Origin: Yamagishiella unicocca
Taxonomy: Eukaryota; Chlorophyta; Chlorophyceae; Chlamydomonadales; Volvocaceae
Assembly: GCA_003116995.1 (NCBI GenBank)
Contig: BDSL01000012.1
Coordinates: 726,001-790,000, forward strand
Reading direction: 5' to 3'
Length of the DNA stretch: 64,000 nucleotides
Shown here one piece after another: positions 45,373 through 57,179 of this stretch. The position numbers and the translations under genes are program-made. The notes beneath the pieces were generated by a model that worked only from the letters and a program-made list of their open reading frames with translations, made no database searches and was not told the origin of the DNA. Positions within the stretch are counted from its first letter, which is position 1; each line of letters begins with the position of its first letter.

Positions 45373-46194
45373 ATGATGGCAAGCTGCATGGCCAGCTATT
45401 ATCCTACATCAGTAAAGGCACGTTCATGTATTGGAGGCTCGATCGCTGGCAGGGCGTTCACGACAACGGCAGTGCAGCCTGTTTGCCTTAGCTCTTTGCC
45501 GAGCACAAGCGGGCGGCATGCGACAGGCCAGCTTATACCTACACAATCTGCTCCATGCCGACACGCTGGGAGGGCAGTGCGACTGACGGTGCAAGCGGAC
45601 GGAAGGCGGACCGCATCGTCGGTGTCAAGCAGCTTGATAGCTGTGCTCAAAGACGAGATCAAGTACGAGCGAGAGTCATACCGTCGCAGCGACCTCATTG
45701 TCGGTGATCCGCCAAATGACTTCGAGCTTCAGGAGGTTCGCGGGTCGACTTTGTTCTTGCTGACAAAACAGTTCGGCAACGAAGAGATCATCGTCCGCGT
45801 CGACCTTGACTCGCAACCGGAATTTGAAGAGGAGGAGGAAGACGAGGAGTATGAGGAAGAAGACGAGGAGGGCCTGCCGATTGAGTTCCAAGTGTCTATT
45901 GGCAAGAACCGCGATGACACGCTCGTATTTGACTGCGAAAGCAATGGCGAGTACCTGACGATCAGTCGCGTGGCACTCGAAGACATAGAAGAGGACACGT
46001 CAGGGGCGCCGGCGTACCGGGGGCCGGTATTTCAGGACCTCGACGACACGCTGCAGCAGGCCTTCGTAGATTTCCTCGAGGAGCGTGGAGTAAACGCCTA
46101 CCTAGGCGAGTATATTCGGCTATATCTCGAGGACAAAGCCACGCTCGAATACCAGCAGTGGCTTAGCCGTGTTCGGGAGTTCATCGGGTTTTAG
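45373..46194 (+). CDS. p32/MAM33 family protein (organellar glycoprotein-type C1QBP homologue)
   Basis: Single exon, 273 aa from ATG 45373 (a second ATG follows at 45376; the frame is open upstream to a GTG at 45325). Residues 1 to about 80 are rich in Ser, Arg, Ala and Thr and poor in acidic residues, as in a mitochondrial or chloroplast transit peptide. The mature part opens with LIAVLKDEIKYERESY, the p32 hallmark helix. An acidic loop of Glu/Asp runs at about 155-175, and the family's C-terminal half follows: LQQAFVDFLEERGVNAYLGEYIRLYL and WLSRVREFIGF. p32 proteins form doughnut-shaped acidic trimers in the organelle matrix and support translation and respiration. Length and fold marks are typical. 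TGTAA lies at 46300-46304. The target organelle cannot be decided from sequence alone. Confidence 0.92.
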   Translation: MMASCMASYYPTSVKARSCIGGSIAGRAFTTTAVQPVCLSSLPSTSGRHATGQLIPTQSAPCRHAGRAVRLTVQADGRRTASSVSSSLIAVLKDEIKYERESYRRSDLIVGDPPNDFELQEVRGSTLFLLTKQFGNEEIIVRVDLDSQPEFEEEEEDEEYEEEDEEGLPIEFQVSIGKNRDDTLVFDCESNGEYLTISRVALEDIEEDTSGAPAYRGPVFQDLDDTLQQAFVDFLEERGVNAYLGEYIRLYLEDKATLEYQQWLSRVREFIGF

Positions 46195-46571
46195 TCGTGT
46201 TTCGCCCTTGAAACACGAGCAGGCTTTGCGCTTGCCCCTCCGCGCTCAGCGGTATTCAATATCCATTAGTTGCTACATTATGCCGTCCAACAGCTAACGT
46301 GTAATCAATTCACGCCACTCACAGATCCATTCCTAACACACTTGAACGCTCAGTTATGCTGTCGGCACTCTCGCTCATCGATGCTCCCCCGCCTGCACAA
46401 CACATCAGCTGCCAGCAAATGGCATGGAGCATCAATTCCTGATAACTTCTCATACCCAGTTCAAAGACATATCTCTACGTCGTCAATTTTCAGGGCGACG
46501 CAGCAAACATGTCACGACGTCTGTAGCCGCCCCAGCTAGAGTAACCCCCCGCCACACCACAGTCATATCCC
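46195..46571. other. Convergent 3' spacer between p32 and the EF-hand gene
   Basis: 3' UTRs of two convergent genes. TGTAA on the plus strand at 46300-46304, 106 nt after the p32 stop, is the likely poly(A) signal. Confidence 0.6.
46300..46304 (+). terminator. TGTAA polyadenylation signal of the p32 gene
   Basis: TGTAA 106 nt downstream of the p32 stop codon. Confidence 0.55.
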
Positions 46572-48443
46572 TCATGCGGCAGCGCCGCGGCCGCGCTGGC
46601 GAGCCATCTCAATCTCGGCGCGTGCCCGGTCTACGACTGTGCGCATAATCTGGTAGATCTTGATGACAGGCGCCGTGACAAATTGCGGCTTAATGAGCAG
46701 GGCCAGGCACATGACGGCTTTCATGGGAATCTCCAGCATTGGCAAATTGAGGATTAGCCAGAAGACAGCCGAATGCGCCAGCAAGACGACAGCGTTGAGA
46801 ACGACGGGGCGTTCGCGCGCATAGGAGGTGAGGAAGTCCTTAAACGACAGGAAGCCATCCTCGTTAGTGTCTGCGTCCTCAAGCATACCAGCCACGATTT
46901 CACGCTCAATGCCCTGTAGGCAGCAGAAAGAGACATCATTTCACGGGTGGAGCAATCAGGGACCGTTTCCACCGTCGCCCTAGGCGATGCAACGCTTGCC
47001 GCAAGAACACAGGATCCAAAGTTTCAACCAGTCAACAGGGGGTACCACACCCAAAGAAGGCAGGCATACCTGCGCTTTTCGGAGGTCTTCCAGCTTGACG
47101 TAGTTGTCGCCGTTGAAGTCTAGGAGCCGGAAGATTGCTAGCGCTGAGGACAGCTCCCTGGGAGACAGAGAAGTGTCCCAGCCGAGCCGCCCCAGTTCGG
47201 CTTCGCCACACACGGACCGAGGGAACTCCCGGCTAGCAGAGGCCACGTTGACCTGCCGTCCGCAAAGTCACCGGTTGAGAGGGAGTTACCACAGACGTCA
47301 GCGAAAGACGTGCCGAGGTACGGGTCTGGTGTGAAAAAGGCAAACTGTCTGAGCCAATGCGCCGATGGCTAGCAGCGATCCTCCAGTTTGATACAGCCAT
47401 ACCCAGCCCCCTACGGCTGACCGTGCATCTGTTTCGGAACTTTGCGCCCAGATCCCGTTCCCACCTGCTCCCGAACCAGATCGATGAAGGACTCCATGTC
47501 TACCGTCCCCTCCCCAGAGGAGGCAGACACTGCGTCGCGCAACTTGGCGTACTGCGGCGCAAGCTGCGCATTTGCAGGACCGAGGCGCTCCGCGCTAAAG
47601 GCGACATACTGATCCAGCTGCTCCAGCGTCAGCCTGCCTGTGTGTGATGGCACCCATCAGGCCGAAGTCAGCGGGCATCCGCGGGCAAAGTACCCGCAGG
47701 TACGACGAAACCCATTACGTGTGTATCGATTTGCGGTTGATCATGTATCCTGCAGCTCAAGGAAAGAGCTGACACGAAAAATCGGTGAAGCTGCTGGGTA
47801 ACCACGGACGTCATGTGTGAGAGATCACATACGTCCTTAGGTGTTTGCCGCATGTACCTATCCGCCAGGCGTACGCGCCGCCAGAAACACCTCACCGGCA
47901 GTCGCTATGGTAATTGACTACCAAATTGGGCATAGGACGGGAAACAAATAGTTCCTAAGACGGCCGGCGTATATCTCAGCGACCCCTGGGACACGTAGCC
48001 GTCCTGCAGGCTCCTGCCCATACTAGCTTGCAGATTGCTTGTTGGAACGGTTTCAATGAGAGAACATACCCAAATTTTACAAGCGTCCTCACGAGTCCCG
48101 TACCCAGTATCAGAGGTACTTACCGTTGCCATCTGCATCAAATTGCTTGAAGACCAGGATGGCCTGAAAGCGCAGCCGGTCTACAGGCCGAGTATCTTTC
48201 AGGATTGAGAGGCCACCCAGGCTCCCACCCTGAGACGCTGCGGCGGCGTGCGGAACCTACGGGTCGGAGGATTGATCGGCTAATCCATAGTAACATTCCT
48301 GTAGACACCGCAAGCCTTAATTTCCTATTCAGTAACAAACAGACCTGCACACGGCGGAAGGGAGCTGTCCTCCGTACGTAGTTGTTGCTGTGCGCCTGGT
48401 TGACTCGTGCAGCCGAGTCTTGGCGGCCTATTGCGTGACGCAT
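46572..48443 (-). CDS. EF-hand calcium-binding membrane protein, function unknown
   Basis: Minus-strand exons 48443-48345, 48256-48124, 47637-47465, 47252-47070, 46913-46572; GT-AG, 930 nt, 309 aa. Three EF-hand loops are visible: DADGNGRLTLEQ (about residue 73, split by an intron), DFNGDNYVKLED, and DTNEDGFLSFKD. Each has acidic or Asn ligands at loop positions 1, 3 and 5; the first loop has Gln at position 12 and should bind more weakly. After the third loop the chain becomes hydrophobic, with two likely membrane segments (VVLNAVVLLAHSAVFWLILN and PMKAVMCLALLIKPQF), then a basic tail. The short Arg-rich N-terminus (MRHAIGRQD to RRTAPFRR) could be an organelle-targeting peptide. A calcium sensor or calcium-regulated membrane protein is inferred. 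I do not recognise a named family. Confidence 0.8.
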
Positions 48444-49197
48444 CGTGTGAATCACGTTATCAATAATTTACGTATGCAAACAACATACGCCAATTATGGT
48501 ATCGAAGAGATCACCGCGTTTGGGTTTGGGAAGGATTTATAGAAGGCTTAATGAATTGGGCCTGGAGGAAGCTATCTTATTTAGCACTGCAGCTTTAGCT
48601 AGCAGAATTGATGTGACAAGATAACGATGATCTAGGCAGTAGCGCATTTGGGCTTGCTTGGCCGGAAATATGTACGGCAGAGGGTGCCGCGTCTGATGTC
48701 CCTCAGCTGTTCTCTTACTTCCTTCCGACTTTCTCAATTGATGACCGCTTTGCATAGTACTCAACATTACCCCAGCCTTCCTAATACAGTTACCCAAGCT
48801 TCCCTAAACAGTTTTGGATTGAGGGCCTCCGGGCGCCTGGGCGTAGCCCTGCCATGGCGGATCATATTGGCACAGCGTTTGGTGAGTTCCCTTATTTCGC
48901 TGAACACGGGTTCGAGTGCTGCTGTCGGGCTAGGTCGGGTGCAATTTTGCCGCGTTGCTGCTTTACAGGGGCTCTGGCGGGAGCACCGCTCCCCGGTGGA
49001 GGCGCAGACCTGCCATTGTCACCGCAGTGGAGACAGCCTTTTGGTCGTGCAACCAGCATGGTGCGTTTGGCGCGCTGGGAACTCGACGAGGGTTGCACCG
49101 GGAGGCCGCTTGCGGAACTTAAGTGTCGCTGAGACGCGGCGGTGTCCGCTCTCGCACGCCCTTCTTCCCCATATGGTCATAATGACAGGAACAGCCC
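48444..49197. other. Divergent promoter region: EF-hand gene / GYF gene
   Basis: Roughly 750 bp between two diverging genes. AT-rich near 48480-48620. Open frames on the plus strand at 48648-49328 overlap the start of the GYF gene in another frame and have no domain. A 5' non-coding exon of the GYF gene is possible. Confidence 0.5.
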
Positions 49198-52100
49198 ATG
49201 AAAAGCGCTTTGATCGGGCCATGGGACGGCAACAACTCCGGCGCCCCAGCTTCCAAGCCGGACGCCGCCGCCAAACAGGCCGGTGCCGTGTGGCGCGGTC
49301 CCGATGGCCCGCCCAGCCGCGACCCTAAGTGGCCGGAGAAGGACAGGCCGGACTATAATGCGGCACGCGACCGCCCTGCGCCAGCTAGCCGCTGGCGCGA
49401 GCGCGAGGAAGACGCGCGGGATCGCAACAACACCTGGGAAGCCGACAGGCAAGAGTGGGTACCGTATGTTGGGATAACTGCACGATAAAATGAATCGTGC
49501 GTCATTTCACACTCCTTACGAAGTATACAAATCTTGCCCTCAGGTGGGGTTCCGTGGAAGAGCCTCGCCGCTGGCAGGACGACCGTGGCCCAGGTAGAGC
49601 AATGCTTGATGACAAGCATGTCGGTTTTGCTGCATGGATAAAGGTGTCCGGATACCTTTGGCAAATTTGTCCTTGACGTGCTTCTTACCGAGCACCATTC
49701 GATTGCGGGAAAGCTTGGCAGCTATGTTTGGTCGCCCTATTTTGCACATCTTAACGCCTTTCTCAACTGTTATCAGCCATCGTTGAATGAATAACGCTAA
49801 GACAACGATCAAACTTTTCCCGAGTGTTCAGATCGTTGGGGCGAAGCGGGCGGACGCGGACGTGGACGCCCGCCTCCCGACGACCGTTGGGTCGATCGGA
49901 AGCCCAGCGGAACGCCCGTTGGTGAGCGCGAGTGGCTTCCCGGTATGCCGCCTGAGCCGGAGCTGCCCAAGCGCCCATCGATTCAGGACCGCTGGGGTTC
50001 TGAGAGTGAGTCGTCGACAGATGCTGAGAGCGCACTGTTACATGACTCCATTGATTACACACGTTGGACGGTGTCGCGTATCGGGAGGGCCGTGTTGCAG
50101 TCACAGCTGGCTACCCCTACGCGGCCATGACCAGTACACGCGGTTTGCTGTAGGTGCGGACCGTCGTCCTGTGGATGACCGTTGGCGCACTCCGGGTGGC
50201 ACAGGTGGGGCTTACGTTGAAGCTACTGTCGTTTCTGTGTGTGGCTTGGGCAACAACAAGGGTATTAGCAGAATGCACCACGGGGAGCTGGACAGCTTGC
50301 GGGTTATTGTCGGGGTAGGGATGTGGTGTGAAGTACCGTCCCATTGTCAGTTCTAGCGTGCACTTCTAACGTATTGCATCGTGACGTGACTGTCTCGAAA
50401 AGTGCGGTACGAAGCACGCAGGCACTGGTGCTCATCCTAATAGGAAGGTGCTACATTTCCGAATTAGAGCTTCGGTATCCTTCTTTACTCATGTTGAGTT
50501 CCAAAACGTGCGGGCAAATCTGTCATCTTGCTGCAGGGAGTCTGCTAGCTGCTGGACCCCCCCTGCCGAGCCTGGTTTCACTTCGACACAGGCGGGCAGG
50601 GGCCGAGGATTTGCAACTGGGCGCGGGCGGGGCCTAAAGCGTGAGTGCCATAAAATACGTTTTGACATACTTCCTGCCGTTGCTTTACCAGCCGATGGCA
50701 CATGTATCACCGTCATTGGTACATCTCCGTCTTGTCTTGTCCAAACTTGGGTTCGCCGCACCCTTGTGACGGTTTCCTCCTCGTGGGAACATCCTGTCCT
50801 TGCAGCGGCCGGCCCAACTGCCCCCGGCTCTGGTGTGCCGGACCGATGGGACGCCCCTCGTGGGGGTTATCTGGATCGGCAGGACAGCACGTCGGGTGCT
50901 GGGGGAGGTTATGGTGGCGGTGGCAGCCAGGGTGGGGTGCGCCGGTATAGCTCGCCACAGATGAGCAAGATCTACAACCACCTCTTGTCCTCGCATGGTG
51001 AAAAGCTCCCAATGCCGCGTATTAATCCGGAGGTGCGTTGAGCTGTCAGACGGGTTATTTGTTAGGATCTGCTCACTGTCATCGAAATTCGGGAAAACCT
51101 ATGCTTGAATAGCTGCTTTTTGCACATTGTTGATGACATGCCCATAAGAGTTGGCCTCCCAGCATCCGGGTCTTGTATGTCGGCAGTAAAGTGTGTCAAA
51201 TTCTGCACCGCCATACATTCCATGCCGGGTTTCTAACTTTTAACACCGCTATTGCGGTGTAGGTGGCCATGCAGTACCCCGAGTACTTAGCGGGCATGGC
51301 GGCGGAGGCAGCCGCATCGATGTCGGCCCAGCAGCTTGGTACGTGCCTGAGCGTCCGACCTGGGTTTTGGAGGCGTTGGTCTCGGCGGGACGGTTTTGAG
51401 GTTTGGGCTGCTGCATGCTGTCGCGCCAGATCGCGACGTTCTCTGCCAGCCCATGTACCCATGTGCTTGAGTAATAAGGTCAGCCCTGTTCCGGAAATCA
51501 GGATATGGAGATTGCACGACGGTAACATTTTTGGGACGTGGCATGTCTTGCGGTCGAGGGTAAACATCCACCCGTTCGCACGCTGCATTTATAGCAATCA
51601 TGTACGCGGAAGCTCATGCCCGCGTGTCATGTTGCTGCTTGCTCCAGGTGGCGGTGGCTCAAACTCCGGGCCCGGTGATTCGGGAAGCTCTGCGCCTTCC
51701 GGCGGTCCCAGTGCAAACTCCCAGGCGCCGCCCGGCCCGAACCCGCCGCTGTCCCTTCTGGTGACTCACGAGCTTTTCTTGCAGGACCAATGGGTCTACA
51801 AGGACCCTCAGGGAATGGTGAGGCTCGCCCCCAGTTTCGTGTCGCAGATGAAACTCACATAGCTTGGCTTGCAGCGGGCTGCCGCTATGTTTTATGGCCG
51901 CATGTCATGATCCTATGTTACGTGTTGCCCTTCATTTCTGCGACAGACTCAAGGCCCCTTTACGCGCTCCGACATCCTGGATTGGCTGGCCTTCCATTAC
52001 TTTGGGGAGGACCTGCCCGTTCGCGCCGCTGCTCTGGAGGGCGCACCTTTCATCTCCCTGGGCCAGATGATGAAGATGTGGGATGCGATTGAGCGCGGGC

Positions 52101-55100
52101 GGCCGATTGGGCCGCCAGGCTTCACGCCGGCAGCGCCGGTCTCAGCCGCTGATGCGAGCCAGCTTCAGGTGAGCTAAGTCCTTGCGTGGGTTGCGCACGC
52201 GCTCAGATGCCGCCATGGACACGCTGTCTGTCTTAATTGGGCAGTTTGGGGGTTGGGCGGAGGAAAATGTTATTTTCGTTGATGTGGATTCCGTCGCACG
52301 TGTGGATTCCGTCGCACGTGTGGATTCCGTCGCACGAAGCAAACCTATGATATACTTGCACCACGCATATTCCGCGCCATGTGTACCAAATCAGCTGTCG
52401 GACACCGCATTGCAGGCTGCACAGCAGCAACAGCCGGCAGCAGCCAACGTGACACCGCTTGCATCCATGGGCCTCTCAGCCGCACCGTCGGGTGAGCTAC
52501 CGCCGCCGCCACAGCAGCAGCAGCAGAGCGCCGTGCCGGCACCTGCGGTCGCCGCTGGTGGCGCCTCGGCGCAGCGCACGTCGTCCCTCCTAGAGACGCT
52601 CCTTGGACGGAAGCTGGCTTCGGAGCCAGCTGTGCCGCAGCCCTCGGCGGCGCCGCAGGTGCCCGTAGGCCCTGGTGCGCCCATGCCTGACCCGGGGCAG
52701 CAGCCCAGCGCCGCGCGGCCTTTCACGCTGGATCCGCCGGTGCAGCTCCATTCAGCCAACTCAGGCGGCCTCGGCGGCCATGGTGGCCTTGGCGGGTGAG
52801 TGGGTTGTAAGCTCATGTCGCGCGTGCATATGCTGGTTGCATGCGTCGGCGGAACGGGTGGGAGGGTGCGGTGGGGGGGTTACTGACCAGCCGCGCTCGG
52901 TTCATTAAAACCCTAAATGGCTCGTTTGCCTTCCCCTTTTACCTCGGCAGGCCCCTGGGCGGTGGTCTCGGCGGCTTCGGCTCTGGTCTTCCGGGTACTG
53001 GAATGGGCCCTGGCGGTATCAATGGCATGGGCCCTGGCGGCCTGGGGCCGGGCGGGTGGGGCGGTCCGCTGGGGGGCCCCGGCGGCCCGATGCCTGTCGG
53101 ACCTGGCGGGCCCATGATGCCAGCCTGGGGGCGTGACTCGCTCGCGGCGGTAGGTTGCATCAGTGCGGGTGGGCGCAGTGTTTCTGTTGCAGGCATGTCT
53201 GTCCACAAGGTTTAGGATCTATCCAATAGATAGTGCTTGCCGGAACTGATTATGTGGGGGCCAAGTCTCACGGGGTTTAGGGGTTTTAAGAAGTGGGTGT
53301 AGTGAAACCGACACTCTTTTGGGTTTCAAGGAGTGGGTTATAGGTCAGTGGGTGTAGTGACACCGACACTCTTTTGGGTTTCAAGGAGTGGGTTATAGGT
53401 CAGTGGGTTATTGGCGTTTAATGTATGGAGCAGTCTCCCAAATTCTAAGATCCATCCTTTCATGCCTATCGCCAATCTTTATACCCGACAGCACGGTGCT
53501 CGCGGTATCCTCAAGTCGACTCCAGTCGCCAATTTATACCGTGTCATAGCTCGCTGTCCGGCCACATAGATTTCCATAGATTTAACTTGGAAATACCGCG
53601 GCCATGTCACATGCTCCCTCACCACTTTGCCCGATCATGACGGTATGCCTCCGCTGTAATCCACATTTGCAGGGCTTCGATCCCCTGCGGCGCCCGGACA
53701 TGCACCCCGGCATCCACGCGGCCTCTGGGATATGGGGCGCCGGAGCTCCCTTCCGGCCGGAGGGGCCGCCGCTGGGCCCTGGCGCCTTCGCACCTGCAGG
53801 TCAGTGCGATCCTGGCAGCAGTAGCGCCGTGGGCTGGGTACGGATGGTACCTTCGACACATCGTGCTTGGCAGAGGCTGGTTGGGGGAGGGCCCTCGCGC
53901 AAGAAGCGGAGATGCCGGCAACCATTTCTCCGGCGTGGGATCAGTTCGCTGGGTCATTTCCTTGGTTCATTGGTGGCGTTTGCTGCCGGCGCTTCGCGTC
54001 GTTCAAGCAATCCAACTGATCTGTCCCCGCACGCTCCATGGTGTTACCCGCAGCGCCCGGTGAGGCGCCGATGCAGCCCGGTCTGGGTCAGATGTCGGAC
54101 GGTATGATGGGCGCGGCACCGCAGCAGGGCCAGGCCCCCGGACAGGGCCAGCCCCAGTCACAAGGCGGCCCCCCGCCTCCCCAGCAGCAGCAGCAGATGG
54201 GCATGCCCGGACCGCCGCCTCAGCATTCGGCTTGGGGTTCCGGGCCGATTCAGCCAGTCGGCGCCGCACGCAGCCTCGCCGATATCCAAAGGGAGCAGGC
54301 GATGGAGGCTGCGCGCCAGGCCGCGTTCCGAGAGCACCAGCAGGCGATGGCGGAGGCCGCAGCACAGCCGCCGGCGGCCCCCCCTCAGGTACCTGCCCCT
54401 CCTCCGCTACACGAGCTGCAGGCTCAGCAGCCACCTCAGTCGGGCGTCTGGGGCGGTGGTGCTCCCGACGCCTATAGGCCTCCTATTTCAGGGCTGCCAC
54501 CGGCGCTGCAACAGATATTTGCCGCCGCGAATAAATCGCCCCAGCAATCGATCGATGCATTCGTTGCGCCGCCTCCGGAGCCCGCGCACGCGGCCGCCGC
54601 CGCGGCGGCTGAACAGGCCGCTGCTGCCGCCGCGCCGGGTAGTGGGAAAAAGAAGAAGACTCCTCAGCTGGTGCTCCAGGAGCAGCCCAGGCCGCAAAGC
54701 GCGTCTGGGCCGCCAGCCGCTGCTGCAGCGGCAGAGGAAGCTGCTGCTGCCAACCAGGCAGCGGCGCAGCCGCGTCCGGAGCCCAAACTAGCTCCTTGGG
54801 CCTCAGCTGCGGCCGCCAAGCCGCCGACGGCGGGCATGACCCTGCGGGAGATCCAGGTGCAGGAGGCCGAGGCGGCAGCGCGAGCCGCCCGGGCTGCTGC
54901 CCAGGAGAATGCCGCGTCTCACAACGCGGCGTCAGTGGCGGCAGCTGCAGCAGCCGCACCTGCGCCTGGCGGCGCCTCGCCCTGGGCCAAGATCGCCGCC
55001 TCCGCCCCCGGACCCAACGCCGCAGTCGTCAGCGCGCCGCCGCCAGCGGCGCCGGCTTCTGCCACTAGTGCCTGGCGCCCCGCGGCCGCGCCGGCAGCGG

Positions 55101-57179
55101 CGCCGCCGCCGCCAGCGGCCACCGCGCCTGCTGCCGCCGACACGTCTCCTAGCCGAAGGGCTACCTCAGTTTCCAGCAATGCTGCCGCGGCGATCGCTCC
55201 GGCCGCCCGCGGGGGCCGGCCGGCCGCCGCCGCAGAGCCGCCCCCGCCCCCCATGGGCGGGACCGGCGCCGCACCCCGTGGCACCACGCTGGCGGAGCTG
55301 TTTGAGAAGCAGCTGAACCCTGCTCCGCCTGCGGCTCCGGCGCCCAAGGCCTGGGGTGGTGCCGCCGCCAAGCCGCCGCCGGTCACGAACCTGCGCGCTG
55401 TGTTGTACGAGGAGAGCGCCGCCGACCTGGAAGGCGGCGCTATGGACGAGGACCTATCCGACGTCCTGCCGATGCTACAGCAGAAGCACCAACAGCAGCA
55501 ACAACAGCAACAACAGCAACAACAGCAGCAGCAACAACAGCAGCAGCAGTACCTGCAACAGTACCAGCAGCAGCAACAGCAGTCTGCGTCCGCCGCGGCG
55601 AATGGCGGATGGGCTGCGGCGCCGGCGCCGCCACCAGGCCCGACACTGCGGGACATTCAGCAGCAGGAGGAGGAGGCACGTCGGCGTGCCGCCGCCGCCG
55701 CGCCGCCGCCGCCAGCTCGCGCCGCTTCGGGATCCGCCGCCGCCGCCCCTGACGATGAGGGCATGTTTTGGGATTATGGGCCGCCCACCACTGCTGTCGC
55801 CCGCCCTGCGCCTGTCGAGGCTCCGAAACCACAGCCCGTGTTGAAGCCCGTGGTTCCTGCGCCAGCACCGCAGCCCTCGGCTACTCCTCGGGGCGGATGG
55901 GCCTCAGCGGTCGGGGCGGTGGCGCCGCAGCCGACAGCAGCTGCCGTCGCTGCGAAGGGCGCTGCTGCAGCACCAGCTGTTCGTGCGCCGGCGGCGGCCG
56001 TTGTGGCAAAGCCGGCCGCAGCCGCGCCCCCCACGCGTGCTGCGGCGGCGGCGGCTGCGCCGGCGGCCTCGACGTCGTACGCGCCCGCGCCGGCGGCGAT
56101 GCCCGCCGGCGACGAGGCGAGCGGTCTGTTCGACGGCGAGACCCAGATGTCTGTCGAGTTCAGGGTAAGTGAGGGGGTCATGCAACGGATTCTCGCTTGC
56201 CGACCATGTGCGCAGCTCCGAAAGCGCCCCGTCATTGCGCACCTGTCCCCCCCTGGAGCAAGGACCGCATGGCTGAATCGGTGACCATCATGTCAGCAGT
56301 TCAATCCCGTACATGCTTAAGTTCAAGGAATCCTGTAAAACCGGATCGCAAGGTCTCGTTGACGTGTTGAGTTAGCCAGCTTGATCCTTCCGCGCATTCC
56401 CTTGCTTCTCCTCATCCTCTTTCCCTGACCCTTTGCCCCCCCCACTCGCCGTCCTCGGCCCCTCTCCCCCAACCCTCCGGTTCCTTTCCTTAGAACTGGT
56501 GCCGGGCCAAGATGGTTGAGTTCTTCGGCAACGACGACTTGTCGCTCGTGCACTTCCTGCTGTCGGTCAACAGCCGCAGCGAGGTGGCGGACTACTGCCA
56601 GGTACGCGAGTCCGGGTGGGCGTCGAAGGGAGGGTGGGACGAGGGAGCGAGGTAACCTCCAACCTATCTACAGGTTTCAGACCGGTCGTCATCTTAGGAT
56701 TGTGACTTGGCGGTTATCAGGGACTTGCGCTTGCGAGGCGCCCTGTGGACACCTCGCGCGCCTAGTCCACAACTACGGGGGGATCTTTGAAAACACTCCT
56801 CAACATACCCAGACAGCCACAGACGACAGCCAAATCATCATCGTCTCCCGGTCTCCCGTACGTCGTACGCTTGCAGATGTACATGCGCGGCAAGCCAAAC
56901 GTGTCGACCTTCGTCGCGGAGTTCCTGAAGCGGAAGGACGCGGACCTGGCCCGGCAGTCGTCCGCGAACAAGGGGAAAGGCAAGGGGGGCGGCAGCGCTG
57001 CAGGCGCCTCGGCCAAGGGCGCCGCCGCCGTCACCGAGTGGCAGAAGGCAAGCACCGGGGTGCAGCCCACCGCCACAGCCGCCAAGAAGGGTGCGCCCGC
57101 TGGCGGCAAGCCGGTGAAGAAGGTCGGTGGCATCACCGCCACCATACCGGGCTTCAGCCTCCTATCGGACCGCGCGTGA
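49198..57179 (+). CDS. GYF-domain protein (plant GYF/EXA1-like, GIGYF-related)
   Basis: Plus-strand exons: 49198-49463, 49544-49593, 49832-50005, 50154-50204, 50806-51032, 51263-51338, 51648-51817, 51947-52168, 52416-52795, 52951-53149, 53673-53799, 54054-56164, 56494-56601, 56877-57179; GT-AG; 1488 codons in frame (1487 aa). The N-terminus begins MKSALIGPWDG and is Arg/Asp/Trp-rich, as in plant GYF proteins, with an RG stretch GGRGRGRPPPDDRW. The GYF domain (about 326-390) is WVYKDPQG|MTQGPFTRSDILDWLAFHYFG; it binds proline-rich ligands. A long Ala/Gln/Pro-rich region with a polyQ tract follows. The C-terminus (NWCRAKMVEFFGNDDLSLVH and MYMRGKPNVSTFVAEFLKRK) is a conserved helical segment of this family. 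Relatives repress translation of selected mRNAs with 4EHP-type cap-binding proteins. The exon 4 to 50806 join is in frame; an extra in-frame exon near 50600 remains possible. Confidence 0.88.
53270..53412 (+). repeat. Tandem repeat of about 65 bp in a GYF-gene intron
   Basis: Two copies of a unit containing GTGGGTGTAGTGAAACCGAC, ACTCTTTTGGGTTTCAAGG and AGTGGGTTATAGGTC, in the intron between 53149 and 53673. Confidence 0.85.
55478..55592 (+). repeat. CAG/CAA repeat encoding polyglutamine in the GYF protein
   Basis: Mixed CAG and CAA codons encode a run of about 20 Gln followed by a Gln/Tyr-rich stretch within exon 54054-56164. The mixed codons suggest selection for the peptide, with lower slippage than a pure CAG run. 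Confidence 0.9.

Noticed and set aside
50448..50640. Extra GYF exon encoding an Arg-Gly-rich stretch (around 50592-50640)
   Set aside because: The peptide is attractive, but its acceptor phase does not fit exon 4; the direct join of 50204 to 50806 is in frame. Left as a possibility only.
54919..55656. 245-codon minus-strand frame with a polycysteine run
   Set aside because: The Cys run is the reverse complement of the CAG/CAA polyglutamine tract of the GYF gene.
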